NCBI RefSeq assembly: GCF_001746415.1
Contig: NZ_MEHJ01000001.1
Span: 7,074,501 to 7,138,500, forward strand
Direction: 5' to 3'
DNA from: Streptomyces agglomeratus
GTDB taxonomy: Bacteria > Actinomycetota > Actinomycetes > Streptomycetales > Streptomycetaceae
DNA: 64,000 bases
Shown here: positions 8,837 to 17,383 of the stretch, one piece after another
How the letters are laid out: each line of letters opens with the position of its first letter
How positions within the stretch are numbered: the stretch's first letter is position 1
The notes under the pieces: generated by a model
Seen by the model: only the letters and a program-made list of their open reading frames with translations
Told to the model about the DNA's origin: nothing
The model's database searches: none
Translations under genes and position numbers: made by a program

Positions 8837-9013
8837 TCAGCGTCGACGGCCCCGGGCCGCCCACCCGGAACCCACACCCGCCACGTGCAGGGCGAGTAGG
8901 GCGAGGCCGACGAGCGTGAGGCTCGTCGGACCGAAGATCGCTTCCGTCGACGTCTCGGTCGCGTGGATGATGAAGGCGATGACGAACACCACCGCCGCCG
9001 CGATTGCCAGCAT
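8837..9013 (-). CDS. Small two-helix membrane protein (58 aa)
   Basis: This gene is shorter than most ORF cut-offs. ATG 9013 is preceded by GGAGAG on the minus strand. The product opens with a hydrophobic helix (MLAIAAAVVFVIAFIIHA), then a short polar turn (TETSTEAIFGPTS), then a second helix (LTLVGLALLALHVAGVG) and a basic tail (RGRRR). Very similar layouts are common among 55-60-aa hypothetical membrane proteins in Streptomyces. Function is unknown. Confidence 0.75.
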   Translation of the reverse strand: MLAIAAAVVFVIAFIIHATETSTEAIFGPTSLTLVGLALLALHVAGVGSGWAARGRRR

Positions 9014-9160
9014 GTGTCTCTCCTGCCAGTTGACGGCGCACCACGCGTGGTCCGGGTGGCCGTGCCGCTGACAGCCTTGTGCCCCGCCGCCTACCGGTCA
9101 TGCCCATGCCCTTCCGGCGGGCGGAAGGAGGCCGCTCCGCGCGCGGCGGCAACCTCTGCG

Positions 9161-11266
9161 TCACCCCGCCGGACGCAGGTGCGGCAGCAGCTTGTCCGGC
9201 GTCAGTGGCAGGTCCCGCAGCCGCACTCCCGTCGCGTGGTGGACCGCGTTGGCGACGGCCGCCGCCGTGCCGACGGTGCCGATCTCACCGATGCCCTTGC
9301 TGCCCATCGGGTTGAGGTGCGGATCGTCCTCGTCGACCCAGTACGCCTCGATCGCCGGCACGTCCGCGCACGCGGGCACGTGATACGACGCCAGGTCGTG
9401 CTCCGCGAAGTCCCCGAAGGCCGCGTCCATGGTGCTGTGCTCCGTCAGCGCCATGCCGAGGCCCATGGTCATCGCGCCGATGAACTGCGAGCGGGCGGTA
9501 CGGGGGTTGAGGATGTGCCCGGCGGCGTAGACGCCCAGGAGGCGGCCCACCCGGATCTCACCCGTCACCGTGTCGACCCGTACCTCCGCGAAGTGGGCGC
9601 CGAACGCGTGCCGCGCGTACGGGGACTCCTCGGCCACCTCCCGCTCGGTGTCCGCCGCGACGGTGATCCCCTCGGCCGGCGGCCCGCCCGCGCGGTCCTT
9701 CAGCCGCCCGGCCAGCAGGGCACACGCCTTGTGCACCGACCAGCCCCACGACGCGGTGCCCGACGAGCCGCCCGCGAGCGGCGCGGCCGGCAGGTCGCTG
9801 CTGCCGATCTCGACGCGCACCGATTCCAGTGGCGCGCCCAGCACGCCGGCGGCGATCTGCGCGAGCACCGTGCGGGCGCCGGTGCCGATGTCGGTGGCGT
9901 TGACCCGGATCAGGTACGTGCCGTCGCCGGCGGCGTGCGCGGTGGCGGCGGACGGACTGACGAGTACGGGATAGGTCGCGGAGGCCACCCCGGTGCCGAT
10001 CAGCAGGTCACCCTCGCGGCGCACGCCCGGACGCGGGTCGCGCCCCTCCCAGCCGAAGCGCCGCGCCCCTTCCCGCAGGCATTCGGCCAGGCGCCGGCTG
10101 CTGAACGGGTTGCCGCTGTCGGGTTCGGTCTCCGGCTCGTTGCGCAGCCGCAGCTCCACCGGGTCGAGTCCGGCGGCTACGGCGAGTTCGTCCATGGCCG
10201 ACTCCAGGGCGTACATCCCGGACGCCTCGCCCGGAGCCCGCATCCAGGACGGCGACGGGACGTCCAGCGCGGCGACCTGGTGGCTGGTGCGGCTGTTCGG
10301 CGAGGTGTACATGACGCGGGCCGGAACGGCTGCCTGCTCCACGAACTCCTTGACCGTCGACGTCTGTGTGACGACCTCGTGGGCGAGCGCCGTGATGACA
10401 CCGTCGGCGCCGGCCCCGATCCGGACCCGCTGCACGGTCGGCGCGCGGTGGCCGACGACCGCCGCGAGGTGGCGGCGGGGGAGTGCCAGCTTGACGGGGC
10501 GCCCGGTGTGCCGCGCGGCCATGGCGGCCAGCACCACCTGGGGACGGGGCGTGCCCTTCGAGCCGAACCCGCCGCCGACGTGCTCGGAGACTACGGTGAT
10601 CTGCCGCTGCTCCAGCCCGAAGACCTGGGCGAGGGCGTCGCGCACCTTGGTGGAGCCCTGACTGGAGTCGTGCACCGTGAGGTGCCCGTCGTCCCACCGG
10701 GCCGTCGAAGCGTGCGGTTCCATGGGGTGGTTGTGCAGCGCGCTCATCGTGTACGTCGCGTCGACCCGCACGGCGGCCGCCGGATAGGCCGCGTCGAAGT
10801 CGCCGCGCTCCCGGACGGCGGGCACCCCGCTGTTCGCCTCATCGGGCGTGTAGAGGCCCGGATGGGTTGGCGTCAGCCGTACGTCGTGCTCCTCGGCCGC
10901 GTACTCGATCCGCAGCGCCTCGGCCGCCTCGGCGGCCGCCTCCGGGGTGTCGGCGACCACCAGCGCGACGTACCAGCCGCGGTGCGGCACCCGGGCGTTC
11001 TGGAGGACCGCGAGGATCGGGTCGTCCGGCTCCTTGAGACGCGGCGCGTTCTCGTGGCTGAGTACGGCGAGTACGCCCGGCCGGGCCAGCACCTCGTCGG
11101 CGTGCACGGCGGTGACCCGGCCGCGCGCCACGGTGGCGGGCACCGGCGAGGCGTAGGCGCAGCCGGGCGGGGAGTGCTCGGCCGCGTAGCGCGCGGCGCC
11201 GGTGACCTTGTCGCGGGCCTCGCTGCGGACGGCCGGCGTTCCCAGGGGGGTGGATGCGTGCGTCAT
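9161..11266 (-). CDS. Molybdenum hydroxylase large subunit (PaoC/YagR-like)
   Basis: This 701-aa molybdopterin-binding subunit belongs to the xanthine oxidase family and is last in a three-gene set read from the minus strand. The N-terminal domain has DKVTGAARYAAEH and HNHPMEPHAST, and the Moco domain has VGGGFGSKGTPRPQ. The C-terminus contains GSKGIGEIGT, which holds the catalytic Glu of the family. Its length is close to E. coli PaoC (about 730 aa). Such enzymes hydroxylate aldehydes or heterocycles with water as oxygen source; PaoABC is a broad aldehyde oxidase. No XdhC-type maturase gene is nearby in this window. The gap to the FAD subunit gene is 17 bp, so one operon is likely. Confidence 0.9.
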   Translation of the reverse strand: MTHASTPLGTPAVRSEARDKVTGAARYAAEHSPPGCAYASPVPATVARGRVTAVHADEVLARPGVLAVLSHENAPRLKEPDDPILAVLQNARVPHRGWYVALVVADTPEAAAEAAEALRIEYAAEEHDVRLTPTHPGLYTPDEANSGVPAVRERGDFDAAYPAAAVRVDATYTMSALHNHPMEPHASTARWDDGHLTVHDSSQGSTKVRDALAQVFGLEQRQITVVSEHVGGGFGSKGTPRPQVVLAAMAARHTGRPVKLALPRRHLAAVVGHRAPTVQRVRIGAGADGVITALAHEVVTQTSTVKEFVEQAAVPARVMYTSPNSRTSHQVAALDVPSPSWMRAPGEASGMYALESAMDELAVAAGLDPVELRLRNEPETEPDSGNPFSSRRLAECLREGARRFGWEGRDPRPGVRREGDLLIGTGVASATYPVLVSPSAATAHAAGDGTYLIRVNATDIGTGARTVLAQIAAGVLGAPLESVRVEIGSSDLPAAPLAGGSSGTASWGWSVHKACALLAGRLKDRAGGPPAEGITVAADTEREVAEESPYARHAFGAHFAEVRVDTVTGEIRVGRLLGVYAAGHILNPRTARSQFIGAMTMGLGMALTEHSTMDAAFGDFAEHDLASYHVPACADVPAIEAYWVDEDDPHLNPMGSKGIGEIGTVGTAAAVANAVHHATGVRLRDLPLTPDKLLPHLRPAG

Positions 11267-11283
11267 GACGGGTTGTCACGTCC

Positions 11284-12270
11284 TCAGGTACGGGAAGCGA
11301 GATCGGCCAGCACGCTGACGGCGAGGTTGCGGGCGAGCGGCACCTTGAAGGCGTTGTCGCGCAGCGGCTCGGCCGCGGCGAGTTCCGCGTCGGCCGCCCG
11401 CGCGTACGTCTCCTCGGTGGCGGGCGCCCCGCGCAGCACCTGTTCGGCCGCGCGGGCACGCCAGGGCCGGTGCGCGAGCCCGCCGAAGGAGAGGGCGGCG
11501 TCCCGGACGACGCCGCCCTCGACCCGCACGACGGCGGCCACCGAGGCGAGGGCGAAGGCGTACGAGGCGCGGTCGCGGGCCTTGCGATAGCCGCAGTGGG
11601 TGCCGGGGAGCACGGGCGGCAGACTCACGCCGGTGATCAGCTCGCCCGAACGGATGACGGTGTCCTGGTCGGGACGGTCGCCCGGCAGCCGGTGGAAGTC
11701 CGTGACCGCGACGGTGCGCGCGCCCTGCGGGCCGTGCAGGTGGACCGCCGCGTCCAGGGCGGCCAGCGCCACGGCCATGTCGGAGGGGTGGGTGGCGACG
11801 CAGTCCGCGGAGTGGCCGAGCACCGCCAGATCGCGGTGGACACCTTCGCGGGCGGGGCACCCGGTGCCGGGGGCGCGCTTGTTGCACGGCTTCGAAATGT
11901 CCTGGAAGTACGTGCAGCGGGTGCGCTGGAGCAGGTTCCCGCCGGTCGTCGCCGTGTTGCGCAGCTGCCCCGAGGCGCCGGAGAGCAGCGCCTGCGACAG
12001 GGCGGCGTAGCGCGTACGAACGGCCGGATGGGCGGCCAGGTCGCTGTTGCGCACGGTCGCGCCGATGTGCAGCCCGCCGTCGGGCATCTCGTCGATCCCG
12101 TTCAGCGGCAGGCGGCTGACGTCGATGAGCAGGTCCGGAGCGGTGACCCCGAGTTTCATCAGGTCGACGAGGTTGGTGCCCCCGCCGAGGTACTGGGCGC
12201 CCGGATGGCCGGCGAAGGCCCCGACCGCTTCTTCGGCGCTCTCGGCGCGGAAGTACGCGAACGGCTTCAC
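11284..12270 (-). CDS. Molybdenum hydroxylase FAD subunit (PaoB/YagS-like)
   Basis: The start is GTG 12270, overlapping the stop of the upstream 2Fe-2S gene (GTGA). The longer frame to 12483 is antisense noise. The 328-aa protein starts [19 protein letters not shown] and has the FAD-binding motif [32 protein letters not shown] introduces a Cys-rich insert (three Cys over about 20 residues, ending GTGCPA). In E. coli PaoB a comparable insert carries a 4Fe-4S cluster absent from ordinary xanthine dehydrogenases, so this is a PaoB-type medium subunit. Confidence 0.9.
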   Translation of the reverse strand: MKPFAYFRAESAEEAVGAFAGHPGAQYLGGGTNLVDLMKLGVTAPDLLIDVSRLPLNGIDEMPDGGLHIGATVRNSDLAAHPAVRTRYAALSQALLSGASGQLRNTATTGGNLLQRTRCTYFQDISKPCNKRAPGTGCPAREGVHRDLAVLGHSADCVATHPSDMAVALAALDAAVHLHGPQGARTVAVTDFHRLPGDRPDQDTVIRSGELITGVSLPPVLPGTHCGYRKARDRASYAFALASVAAVVRVEGGVVRDAALSFGGLAHRPWRARAAEQVLRGAPATEETYARAADAELAAAEPLRDNAFKVPLARNLAVSVLADLASRT

Positions 12271-12809
12271 GGCGCCACCTCCTCGATCGCGTCCACGATG
12301 TTCGGATAGGCGCCGCAGCGGCAGATGTTGCCGCTCATGCGCTCCCGGATCTCGTCCGGGGTCAGGTCGGCGGGGCCGCCCGGAGAGTGCTGCGGGGAAG
12401 TGACGTACGACGGATGGCCTTCGGCGGCCTCGGCCAGTACACCGACGGCCGAACAGATCTGGCCCGGTGTGCAGTAGCCGCACTGGAGGGCGTCCCGCGC
12501 GACGAACGCCTCCTGCACCGGGTGGAGCCGCTCACCGTCCGCGAGACCCTCCACGGTGGTGATCCGCGCGTCGTTGTGCGCGGCGGCCAGCAGTAGACAG
12601 CTGTTCGCCCGCCGGCCGTCGACGATCACGGTGCACGCGCCGCACTGGCCGTGGTCGCACCCCTTCTTCGCACCGGTCAGGCCCACGTGCTCGCGCAGCA
12701 CGTCCAGGACGGTGGTGCGGTGGTCGAGCGTCAGGGTGTGCGCGGTGCCGTTGATGTGAAGGGTGAGGACCGAGCTGTGCGCGGTCTCCTGCTGGCTGGT
12801 CGGCTCCAC
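12267..12809 (-). CDS. Molybdenum hydroxylase 2Fe-2S subunit (PaoA/YagT-like)
   Basis: This 180-aa protein carries two 2Fe-2S centres. The ferredoxin-like N-terminal cluster uses [15 protein letters not shown] and a later Cys in ANSC. The C-terminal helical cluster uses QCGYCTPGQ and [11 protein letters not shown]. It relays electrons between molybdopterin and FAD. There is no obvious twin-arginine signal, unlike periplasmic E. coli PaoA, so the complex is probably cytoplasmic. It is the first gene of the operon; its promoter should lie in the 141-bp gap shared with the divergent VOC gene. Confidence 0.92.
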   Translation of the reverse strand: MEPTSQQETAHSSVLTLHINGTAHTLTLDHRTTVLDVLREHVGLTGAKKGCDHGQCGACTVIVDGRRANSCLLLAAAHNDARITTVEGLADGERLHPVQEAFVARDALQCGYCTPGQICSAVGVLAEAAEGHPSYVTSPQHSPGGPADLTPDEIRERMSGNICRCGAYPNIVDAIEEVAP

Positions 12810-12890
12810 TCCGTCGTGCCTCTCGGGTCCGAAGGTGTCACTCCGTGGTCCTGCCCCCTTCCTACCAAAGTCTCCGGCTTCGCGCGGTTC

Positions 12891-12915
12891 GGTTCAGCCC
12901 GCCCAGGACGGGTAC
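12891..12915 (+). promoter_or_regulatory. SigB-type promoter candidate for VOC gene
   Basis: GGTT (12891-12894), a 15-nt spacer and GGGTAC (12910-12915) match the Streptomyces sigma-B consensus GNNT-N14-16-GGGTAC/T. The hexamer ends 35 bp before the VOC start codon. The genes downstream (VOC, acidic small protein, CsbD) are of general-stress type. Confidence 0.5.
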
Positions 12916-12950
12916 TGGGGTGGGACGCACGCCAGAGCAAGGAGGTCGGC

Positions 12951-13322
12951 ATGGCCGTCGCGAAGTACTGCCTCGTGGCAGTGGACTGTCCGGACCCCCG
13001 GGCACTCGCCGGGTTCTACGCCGCGGTACTGGGCGGCGACGTGAAGAACGACGACGAGGACTGGTACGACCTGTACGTGCCCGGCGGCCCCCGGATCGCC
13101 TTCCAGCGTGCCCCGGGCCACCGGCCGCCCCAGTGGCCGCGGGCCGACCAGAACTCGCAGCAGATGCATCTGGACTTCGACGTACCGGACATCGAGACGG
13201 CGCACGCGCAGGTGCTCGCACTCGGCGCCACCCCTCTCGATGTGGACGACAACGACGGGCAGCGGGGCTTTCGTGTGTACGCCGATCCGGCGGGTCACCC
13301 GTTCTGCCTCTGCCGCGCCTAG
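12951..13322 (+). CDS. VOC-family (glyoxalase-like) protein
   Basis: ATG 12951 follows AAGGAGGTCGGC, a near-perfect ribosome site, and gives 123 aa. Two betaalphabetabetabeta units are visible: LVAVDCPDPRALAGFYAAVLG at the start, and MHLDFDVPDIETAHAQVLAL then FRVYADPAGHPFCLC in the second half. Metal-ligand positions are partly kept (H in QMHLDF, late D/H). The family includes glyoxalase, dioxygenase and antibiotic-binding proteins. This small single-domain type is usually of unknown substrate. A SigB-like promoter lies just upstream. Confidence 0.85.
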   Translation: MAVAKYCLVAVDCPDPRALAGFYAAVLGGDVKNDDEDWYDLYVPGGPRIAFQRAPGHRPPQWPRADQNSQQMHLDFDVPDIETAHAQVLALGATPLDVDDNDGQRGFRVYADPAGHPFCLCRA

Positions 13323-13338
13323 GAAGGACCCCGTACTC

Positions 13339-13518
13339 ATGAGCGACCCGAGGACGCAAGAGCCCGAGGACAACGGCACGCCCGTGCCGAGGGACCTGCC
13401 CGACCAGCAGGCACCGGCCGGAGAGGACCCGGCGGACGAGGTCCGCGAAGGCCCCCGGAAGGACGAGCGGGTGCCCGGAGCCGGCGGCGAAACGACCCCG
13501 GACGAGCCGTCCGGCTGA
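13339..13518 (+). CDS. Small acidic disordered protein (59 aa)
   Basis: ATG 13339 follows AGGAAGG about 11 bp upstream. The product is rich in Asp, Glu, Pro and Gly (MSDPRTQEPEDNGTPVPRDL) with no hydrophobic core, so it should be disordered. It sits 16 bp after the VOC gene, probably in the same transcript, and before CsbD. Similar short acidic proteins occur in Streptomyces stress clusters. No function is known. Confidence 0.55.
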   Translation: MSDPRTQEPEDNGTPVPRDLPDQQAPAGEDPADEVREGPRKDERVPGAGGETTPDEPSG

Positions 13519-13625
13519 TCGGGACGGCCGATGACGGAACGTCCCGGATTGCAGGCACGGAGTGAGCGGCGCAAGGTGGTCGAGCCAGATCCGATCACCT
13601 CCGAACTCTGTGAAAGGAACACCTC

Positions 13626-13802
13626 GTGAGCAAGGCAAAGGCGAAGGCGAAGCAGGTCAAGGGCAAGATGAAGGAAGCCGCGGGCAAGGCCGCCAACGAC
13701 AACGGGATGCGGGCGGAAGGCCGTGGCGAGCAGCTGCGGGGCAACGCCCAGGAGACCGTCGCGAGGACGGGCGAGCGGGTGAAGAAGTCGCCCGCCAAGT
13801 AA
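13626..13802 (+). CDS. CsbD-family stress protein (58 aa)
   Basis: This gene is too short for common cut-offs. GTG 13626 follows GAAAGGA. The product is a very basic, helical CsbD protein: AKQVKGKMKEAAGKAANDNG, then AEGRGEQLRGNAQE, then a Lys-rich tail. CsbD is a sigma-B-controlled general stress protein in Bacillus. Its molecular role is unclear. A hairpin terminator follows the stop. Confidence 0.88.
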   Translation: MSKAKAKAKQVKGKMKEAAGKAANDNGMRAEGRGEQLRGNAQETVARTGERVKKSPAK

Positions 13803-13830
13803 CCCGGGTACCCGGAACAGGTACGGAGAC

Positions 13831-13858
13831 GGGCCGCGCCGCCACGGCTGCGCGGCCC
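13831..13858 (+). terminator. Hairpin terminator after csbD
   Basis: The arms GGGCCGCG (13831-13838) and CGCGGCCC (13851-13858) pair perfectly around a 12-nt loop, 28 bp past the CsbD stop. Confidence 0.65.
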
Positions 13859-13921
13859 GCCGGTCCGTCCGGTCCCGGTCGTGAGGACCGGTCCCGGTCG
13901 GTGAGGAAGGGAAACGGCACC

Positions 13922-14632
13922 ATGGACCGCGCAGTCGTCTTCGATGTCGACGGGACTCTCGTCGACACCAACCATCTGCACGTGACGGCCTGGTGGGAGG
14001 CGTTCCGCCAGGCGGGGCACGACGTGATGATGCACGACATCCACCGGGCTGTCGGCCTCCCGGGCCACGACCTCATCGCCCGGCTGCTCCCGGACGGCCG
14101 GGACACCGGCCAGGACGACGGCATCAGCGCCGCCCACAAGACCCTGTACGCGACGTACGCGGACCGGCTGCCCGCCCTCCCCGACGCCGGCCGGCTGCTG
14201 CGCACCCTCGCGGAGCGGGGCTGGACCGTCGTCCTCGCCACGTCGGCGAGCGGCGGGGAGCTCGCCGCCCTGCGCCGCGCCATCGACGCCGACGACGCCA
14301 TCACCGCCACCGCCGGCGCCGACGACGTCAGCGAGGGCAAACCCGCCCCCGAGCCGGTCGAGCGTGCCCTGGAGCTGGCCGGGGTGCCCGCGGACCGGGC
14401 GGTGTTCGTGGGGGACACGGTGTGGGACATGAAGGCCGCCACCCGGGCCGGGGTGCTCGCCGTGGCGCTGCGGTGCGGCGGCATCCCGCAGGACGACCTG
14501 GAGGAAGCCGGGGCCGCCGCCGTCTACCAGGACCCCGCCGACCTGCTCGCGCGCCTCGACGGCAGTCCGGTCGCAGGGCTGGAACAACGATTGGAAGGCG
14601 CCCCCATGGGCACGCGTGGCCCGTCGTATTGA
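13922..14632 (+). CDS. HAD-superfamily phosphatase (phosphoglycolate-phosphatase-like)
   Basis: ATG 13922 follows GGAAGGG, giving 236 aa. The longer frame from 13562 runs across the CsbD gene out of frame and is rejected. All four HAD motifs are present: FDVDGTLVDTN (nucleophile and acid Asp), LATSAS, the Lys in SEGKPAPEPVE, and FVGDTVWDM. The helical cap between motifs I and II is of subclass I, as in Gph/beta-phosphoglucomutase. The physiological substrate is unknown. It is followed 21 bp later by the FUSC gene. Confidence 0.87.
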   Translation: MDRAVVFDVDGTLVDTNHLHVTAWWEAFRQAGHDVMMHDIHRAVGLPGHDLIARLLPDGRDTGQDDGISAAHKTLYATYADRLPALPDAGRLLRTLAERGWTVVLATSASGGELAALRRAIDADDAITATAGADDVSEGKPAPEPVERALELAGVPADRAVFVGDTVWDMKAATRAGVLAVALRCGGIPQDDLEEAGAAAVYQDPADLLARLDGSPVAGLEQRLEGAPMGTRGPSY

Positions 14633-14653
14633 GGCCAGGCTCCGGAGGCGGCA

Positions 14654-15844
14654 GTGGCAGGCAGTGAGGGCGAGCACCCGACGTGCACAGAGGGTGCCGC
14701 ACCCCGTCGTACGTGGCGGTGGCTGTCCTGGGAGGCGTCGGCGATCGGGCGCTCCGCGCGCCGTGCGGCGGCGGGCCCCGGCCCCGAGCGTGACGTGGTC
14801 ACCCAGTCCCTCAAGGCCGCCGGCGCCGCGGCCGCCGCCTGGGCGCTGACGGGCTGGTGGTGGAACGCGCCGATGGCCCTGATGGCCCCCTGGACGGCGG
14901 TCGTCCTCGTACAGAGCACCGTCTACCGTTCACTGCGCTCCGGGGTGCAGCAGCTCGTCGTGATCGCCATCGGCACCGTACTGGCGGCGGGAGCGGCCAA
15001 TCTGACAGGCAACACCATGACCGCGATGGTCCTGGTGCTGCCGGTCGCCGTCCTGCTCGGCAACTACGCGCGCTTCGGCGAGCACGGTCTGTACGCGCCG
15101 ACCACCGCTCTGTTCGTGCTGGCCTACGGGTCGTACTCGGGCCTCGACGTCCTGCACCGGCTCTTCGAGTCGGCCGTCGGCGCGGTCATCGGCATCGCGG
15201 TCAACGCGCTGATCCTGCCGCCGGTCCATCTGCGCAGCGTCCGTGACTTCCTGCGCAGGCTGCCTGCCGAGAGCGCGGAAGTGCTGCACGTCGTCGCCGA
15301 CGGGCTGCGGGAGGACCATGGGCGGGAACAGGCCGAGGCGTGGCACGACCGGGCCCGGCGGCTCGCGGCCGTCCTGTCCGACCTGCGCGACGCGCGGCTG
15401 TGGACCCGGGAGAGCTACCGGCTCAATCCGGGCCACCGGCTGCGCCGTACCGGCCCGGCGCTCCCGTCGTCCGAATGGGACCGCGCCTGGGAACGGATCG
15501 TCGATCCGCTGGTGACCCTCACGCGCACCCTGGCCAGTACGGTCGGCGACGAGCCCGGACTGCGGCCGGTTCCCGGTGCCGCACTGGGGCAGCTGTCGGA
15601 CCTCCTCCGGGCCGCCGGCGACGTGTGCGCGGCGGACCGGGCAATCCTCGAAGGGCAGGGGCGCCGGGCGAAGCGGGAGCGCGCGCTCGCCCTGGAGTCG
15701 GCGTGGGCGGCGCACGGCCGGCTGAAGACGAAAATGCTGGAGCAGGACAGCGAGACGGCCACGTCGCTGGGGGGCCTCGTCGCGGAGTCCCAGCAACTCC
15801 TCCACGCCCTCGCGCCGGTGGACGACGGCGTCCGGCGCACCTGA
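14654..15844 (+). CDS. FUSC-family membrane protein
   Basis: GTG 14654 follows CCGGAGGCGGCA, giving 396 aa. After a cytoplasmic leader come about six membrane segments (residues roughly 55-185), including WALTGWWWNAPMALMAPWTA and VLVLPVAVLLGN, the pattern of the FUSC/aromatic-acid exporter (ArAE) family. The C-terminal half is soluble and helical with many Arg and Glu (RRAKRERALALESAWAAHG). The family exports aromatic acids or fusaric acid in some bacteria. The substrate here is unknown. Confidence 0.82.
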   Translation: MAGSEGEHPTCTEGAAPRRTWRWLSWEASAIGRSARRAAAGPGPERDVVTQSLKAAGAAAAAWALTGWWWNAPMALMAPWTAVVLVQSTVYRSLRSGVQQLVVIAIGTVLAAGAANLTGNTMTAMVLVLPVAVLLGNYARFGEHGLYAPTTALFVLAYGSYSGLDVLHRLFESAVGAVIGIAVNALILPPVHLRSVRDFLRRLPAESAEVLHVVADGLREDHGREQAEAWHDRARRLAAVLSDLRDARLWTRESYRLNPGHRLRRTGPALPSSEWDRAWERIVDPLVTLTRTLASTVGDEPGLRPVPGAALGQLSDLLRAAGDVCAADRAILEGQGRRAKRERALALESAWAAHGRLKTKMLEQDSETATSLGGLVAESQQLLHALAPVDDGVRRT

Positions 15845-15930
15845 CGGCCGCAGCGGTGGGTAAAACGGCCTTTTTGGGGCACCCGGTGGCCAAGGCATCA
15901 AAGCCGAACGCTTCAACGAGGGGGTGCGTC

Positions 15931-16380
15931 GTGGTCCTGGGTGACGTCCTCCAGTCACGAGGGCAGACCCGCCGGCTGACGCTGTGCGGCACGGAGGGTG
16001 TCGTGAGCCGCTGCCGCGACTTCAGCCGGGAGGCGCTGGCCGACTGGCAGTGGATTCCCGCCGGCGACGAGGACGAGCAGGCGGTCGTCGACGATGTGCT
16101 GCTCCTGGTGTCCGAGGTGGTCACCAATGCCTGTCTGCACGCCGGTGGCCCCCGGGAGTTCGTACTGCACTGCACGGCCGACCGGCTGCGCATCGAGGTC
16201 ACGGACGGCAGCCCCGTGCATCCGCGGCCCCGGCCGTCGGACGTGGCGGCGCCCGGCGGGCACGGGCTGACCGTGCTGCGGCGTCTCGCCCGGAGCTGGG
16301 GCTCTCTGCCCCGCGGAGGCGGTAAGACGGTGTGGGTGGAGGTGTCGGCGCCGGGCGGCTCCCGGCGGTGGCCGGTGTAG
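15931..16380 (+). CDS. ATP-binding anti-sigma-like regulator (RsbW/HATPase_c)
   Basis: GTG 15931 follows an AACGAGGGGG site and gives 149 aa. It is a minimal GHKL ATPase: N box LLLVSEVVTNACLHAG, G1-like EVTDGSP, and G2-like GGHGLTVLRRLA. Such single-domain kinases in Streptomyces bind and inhibit SigB/SigF-type sigma factors, phosphorylating STAS anti-anti-sigma proteins. It converges on, and overlaps by 182 bp, a SigB/F-type sigma gene on the other strand, which is the natural candidate partner. Convergent arrangement is unusual, since sigma and anti-sigma are generally co-directional. Confidence 0.82.
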   Translation: MVLGDVLQSRGQTRRLTLCGTEGVVSRCRDFSREALADWQWIPAGDEDEQAVVDDVLLLVSEVVTNACLHAGGPREFVLHCTADRLRIEVTDGSPVHPRPRPSDVAAPGGHGLTVLRRLARSWGSLPRGGGKTVWVEVSAPGGSRRWPV

Positions 16381-17254
16381 CGGGCAGGCCGTCGTCCGCG
16401 AGGAGCGCGTCGCGCAGCGTGGTCAGGATGCGCGTCAGCAGGCGGGACACCTGCATCTGCGAGATGCCCATCCGCTCACCGATCTCCCGTTGCGTCAGCT
16501 CCTCCACGAACCGCATGGTGAGGATCATCCGGTCCCGCTCGGCCAGGGCGGTCACCAGCGGTTTCAGCGCGACCACGCATTCGACGGTGTCGTACGCGCG
16601 GACCTCCTCCCCGAGGCAGCACTGGGCGAAGCCGGCGGGCGCGTCGTCGAACACCACGTCGAGGGAGCGGGCGTTGTAGCCGTTCGCCGCCCGCCGCCCC
16701 TCACGGACCTCGCCCTCGTCCACGCCCAGGTGGGTGGCCAGCTCGGCGGCGGTGGGCTCGCGGCCCAGCCCCTGCTCCAGCGTGTCGGACGCGCGGGCGA
16801 TGTCGATCCGCAGCTCCTGGAGGCGGCGCGGTACGCGCACGTCCCAGCTGTTGTCGCGGAAGAAGCGCTTGATCTCGCCCTCGATCGTGGGGAGCGCGAA
16901 GGAGGGGAACTCGACCTCGCGCCCCAGGTCGAAGCGGTCGATGGCCTTGATCAGACCGATGGTGCCCACCTGGACGATGTCCTCCATGGGCTGGTTGCGG
17001 TTGCGATACCGGCCGGCGGCGTACTTCACCAGGCTGAGGTTGATCTCGACCAGGGTGTTGCGGACGTACGCGTAGTCGGGTGTGCCCTCCCTGAGCGACG
17101 CCAGGCGCTCGAAGAGGGAGTCGGAGAGGGTGCGGGCGTCCAGCGTGCAGAGAGTGGAGGGATCCGGGATCTCGGGAAAATCGGCCGGCTCCACGGGCGA
17201 GCCGGGTGCGGTCGGTTCGGCTGCGGGTTCACGGGTACGCAGGCGGCTGGACAT
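16199..17254 (-). CDS. SigB/SigF/SigG-family RNA polymerase sigma factor
   Basis: This 351-aa protein has region 2 (EINLSLVKYAAGRYRNR, DIVQVGTIGLIKAIDRFD, FPSFALPTIEGEIKRFFRD), region 3 (RVPRRLQELRIDIARAS) and region 4 (ELTQREIGERMGISQMQVS). It is the group 3 stress/sporulation type. Region 4 ends near LLTRILTTLRDALL; the last 60 or so residues are Pro/Ala/Arg-rich and encoded antisense to the 3' end of the anti-sigma-like gene. Relatives normally stop soon after region 4, so the tail is probably a stop-codon loss with run-on. The N-terminal 45 residues are also non-conserved. Confidence 0.9.
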   Translation of the reverse strand: MSSRLRTREPAAEPTAPGSPVEPADFPEIPDPSTLCTLDARTLSDSLFERLASLREGTPDYAYVRNTLVEINLSLVKYAAGRYRNRNQPMEDIVQVGTIGLIKAIDRFDLGREVEFPSFALPTIEGEIKRFFRDNSWDVRVPRRLQELRIDIARASDTLEQGLGREPTAAELATHLGVDEGEVREGRRAANGYNARSLDVVFDDAPAGFAQCCLGEEVRAYDTVECVVALKPLVTALAERDRMILTMRFVEELTQREIGERMGISQMQVSRLLTRILTTLRDALLADDGLPATPATAGSRPAPTPPPTPSYRLRGAESPSSGRDAAARSARARRAPPRPTAGAADARGCRP

Positions 17255-17383
17255 GAGGCTCCTTCGACGCGCTGGGGGAACCGTCGTACGAGCGTCCTGC
17301 CGATATCTTACCCAAATGGGCGTTTTGCCGCCTTATTGTGCGCCTGGGCCGGTCACGGCCCGCCCTGTTCCGCCCGCGCCCGG

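Noticed and set aside
13796..13815. GGGTAC near 13804 as another SigB promoter for the HAD gene
   Set aside because: No GNNT at the right distance, and it sits in the palindrome CCCGGGTACCCGG at the CsbD gene end.
17290..17340. GGGTAA upstream of the sigma gene (minus strand) as an autoregulated SigB promoter
   Set aside because: No proper GNNT element 14-16 nt upstream, so too weak to list.
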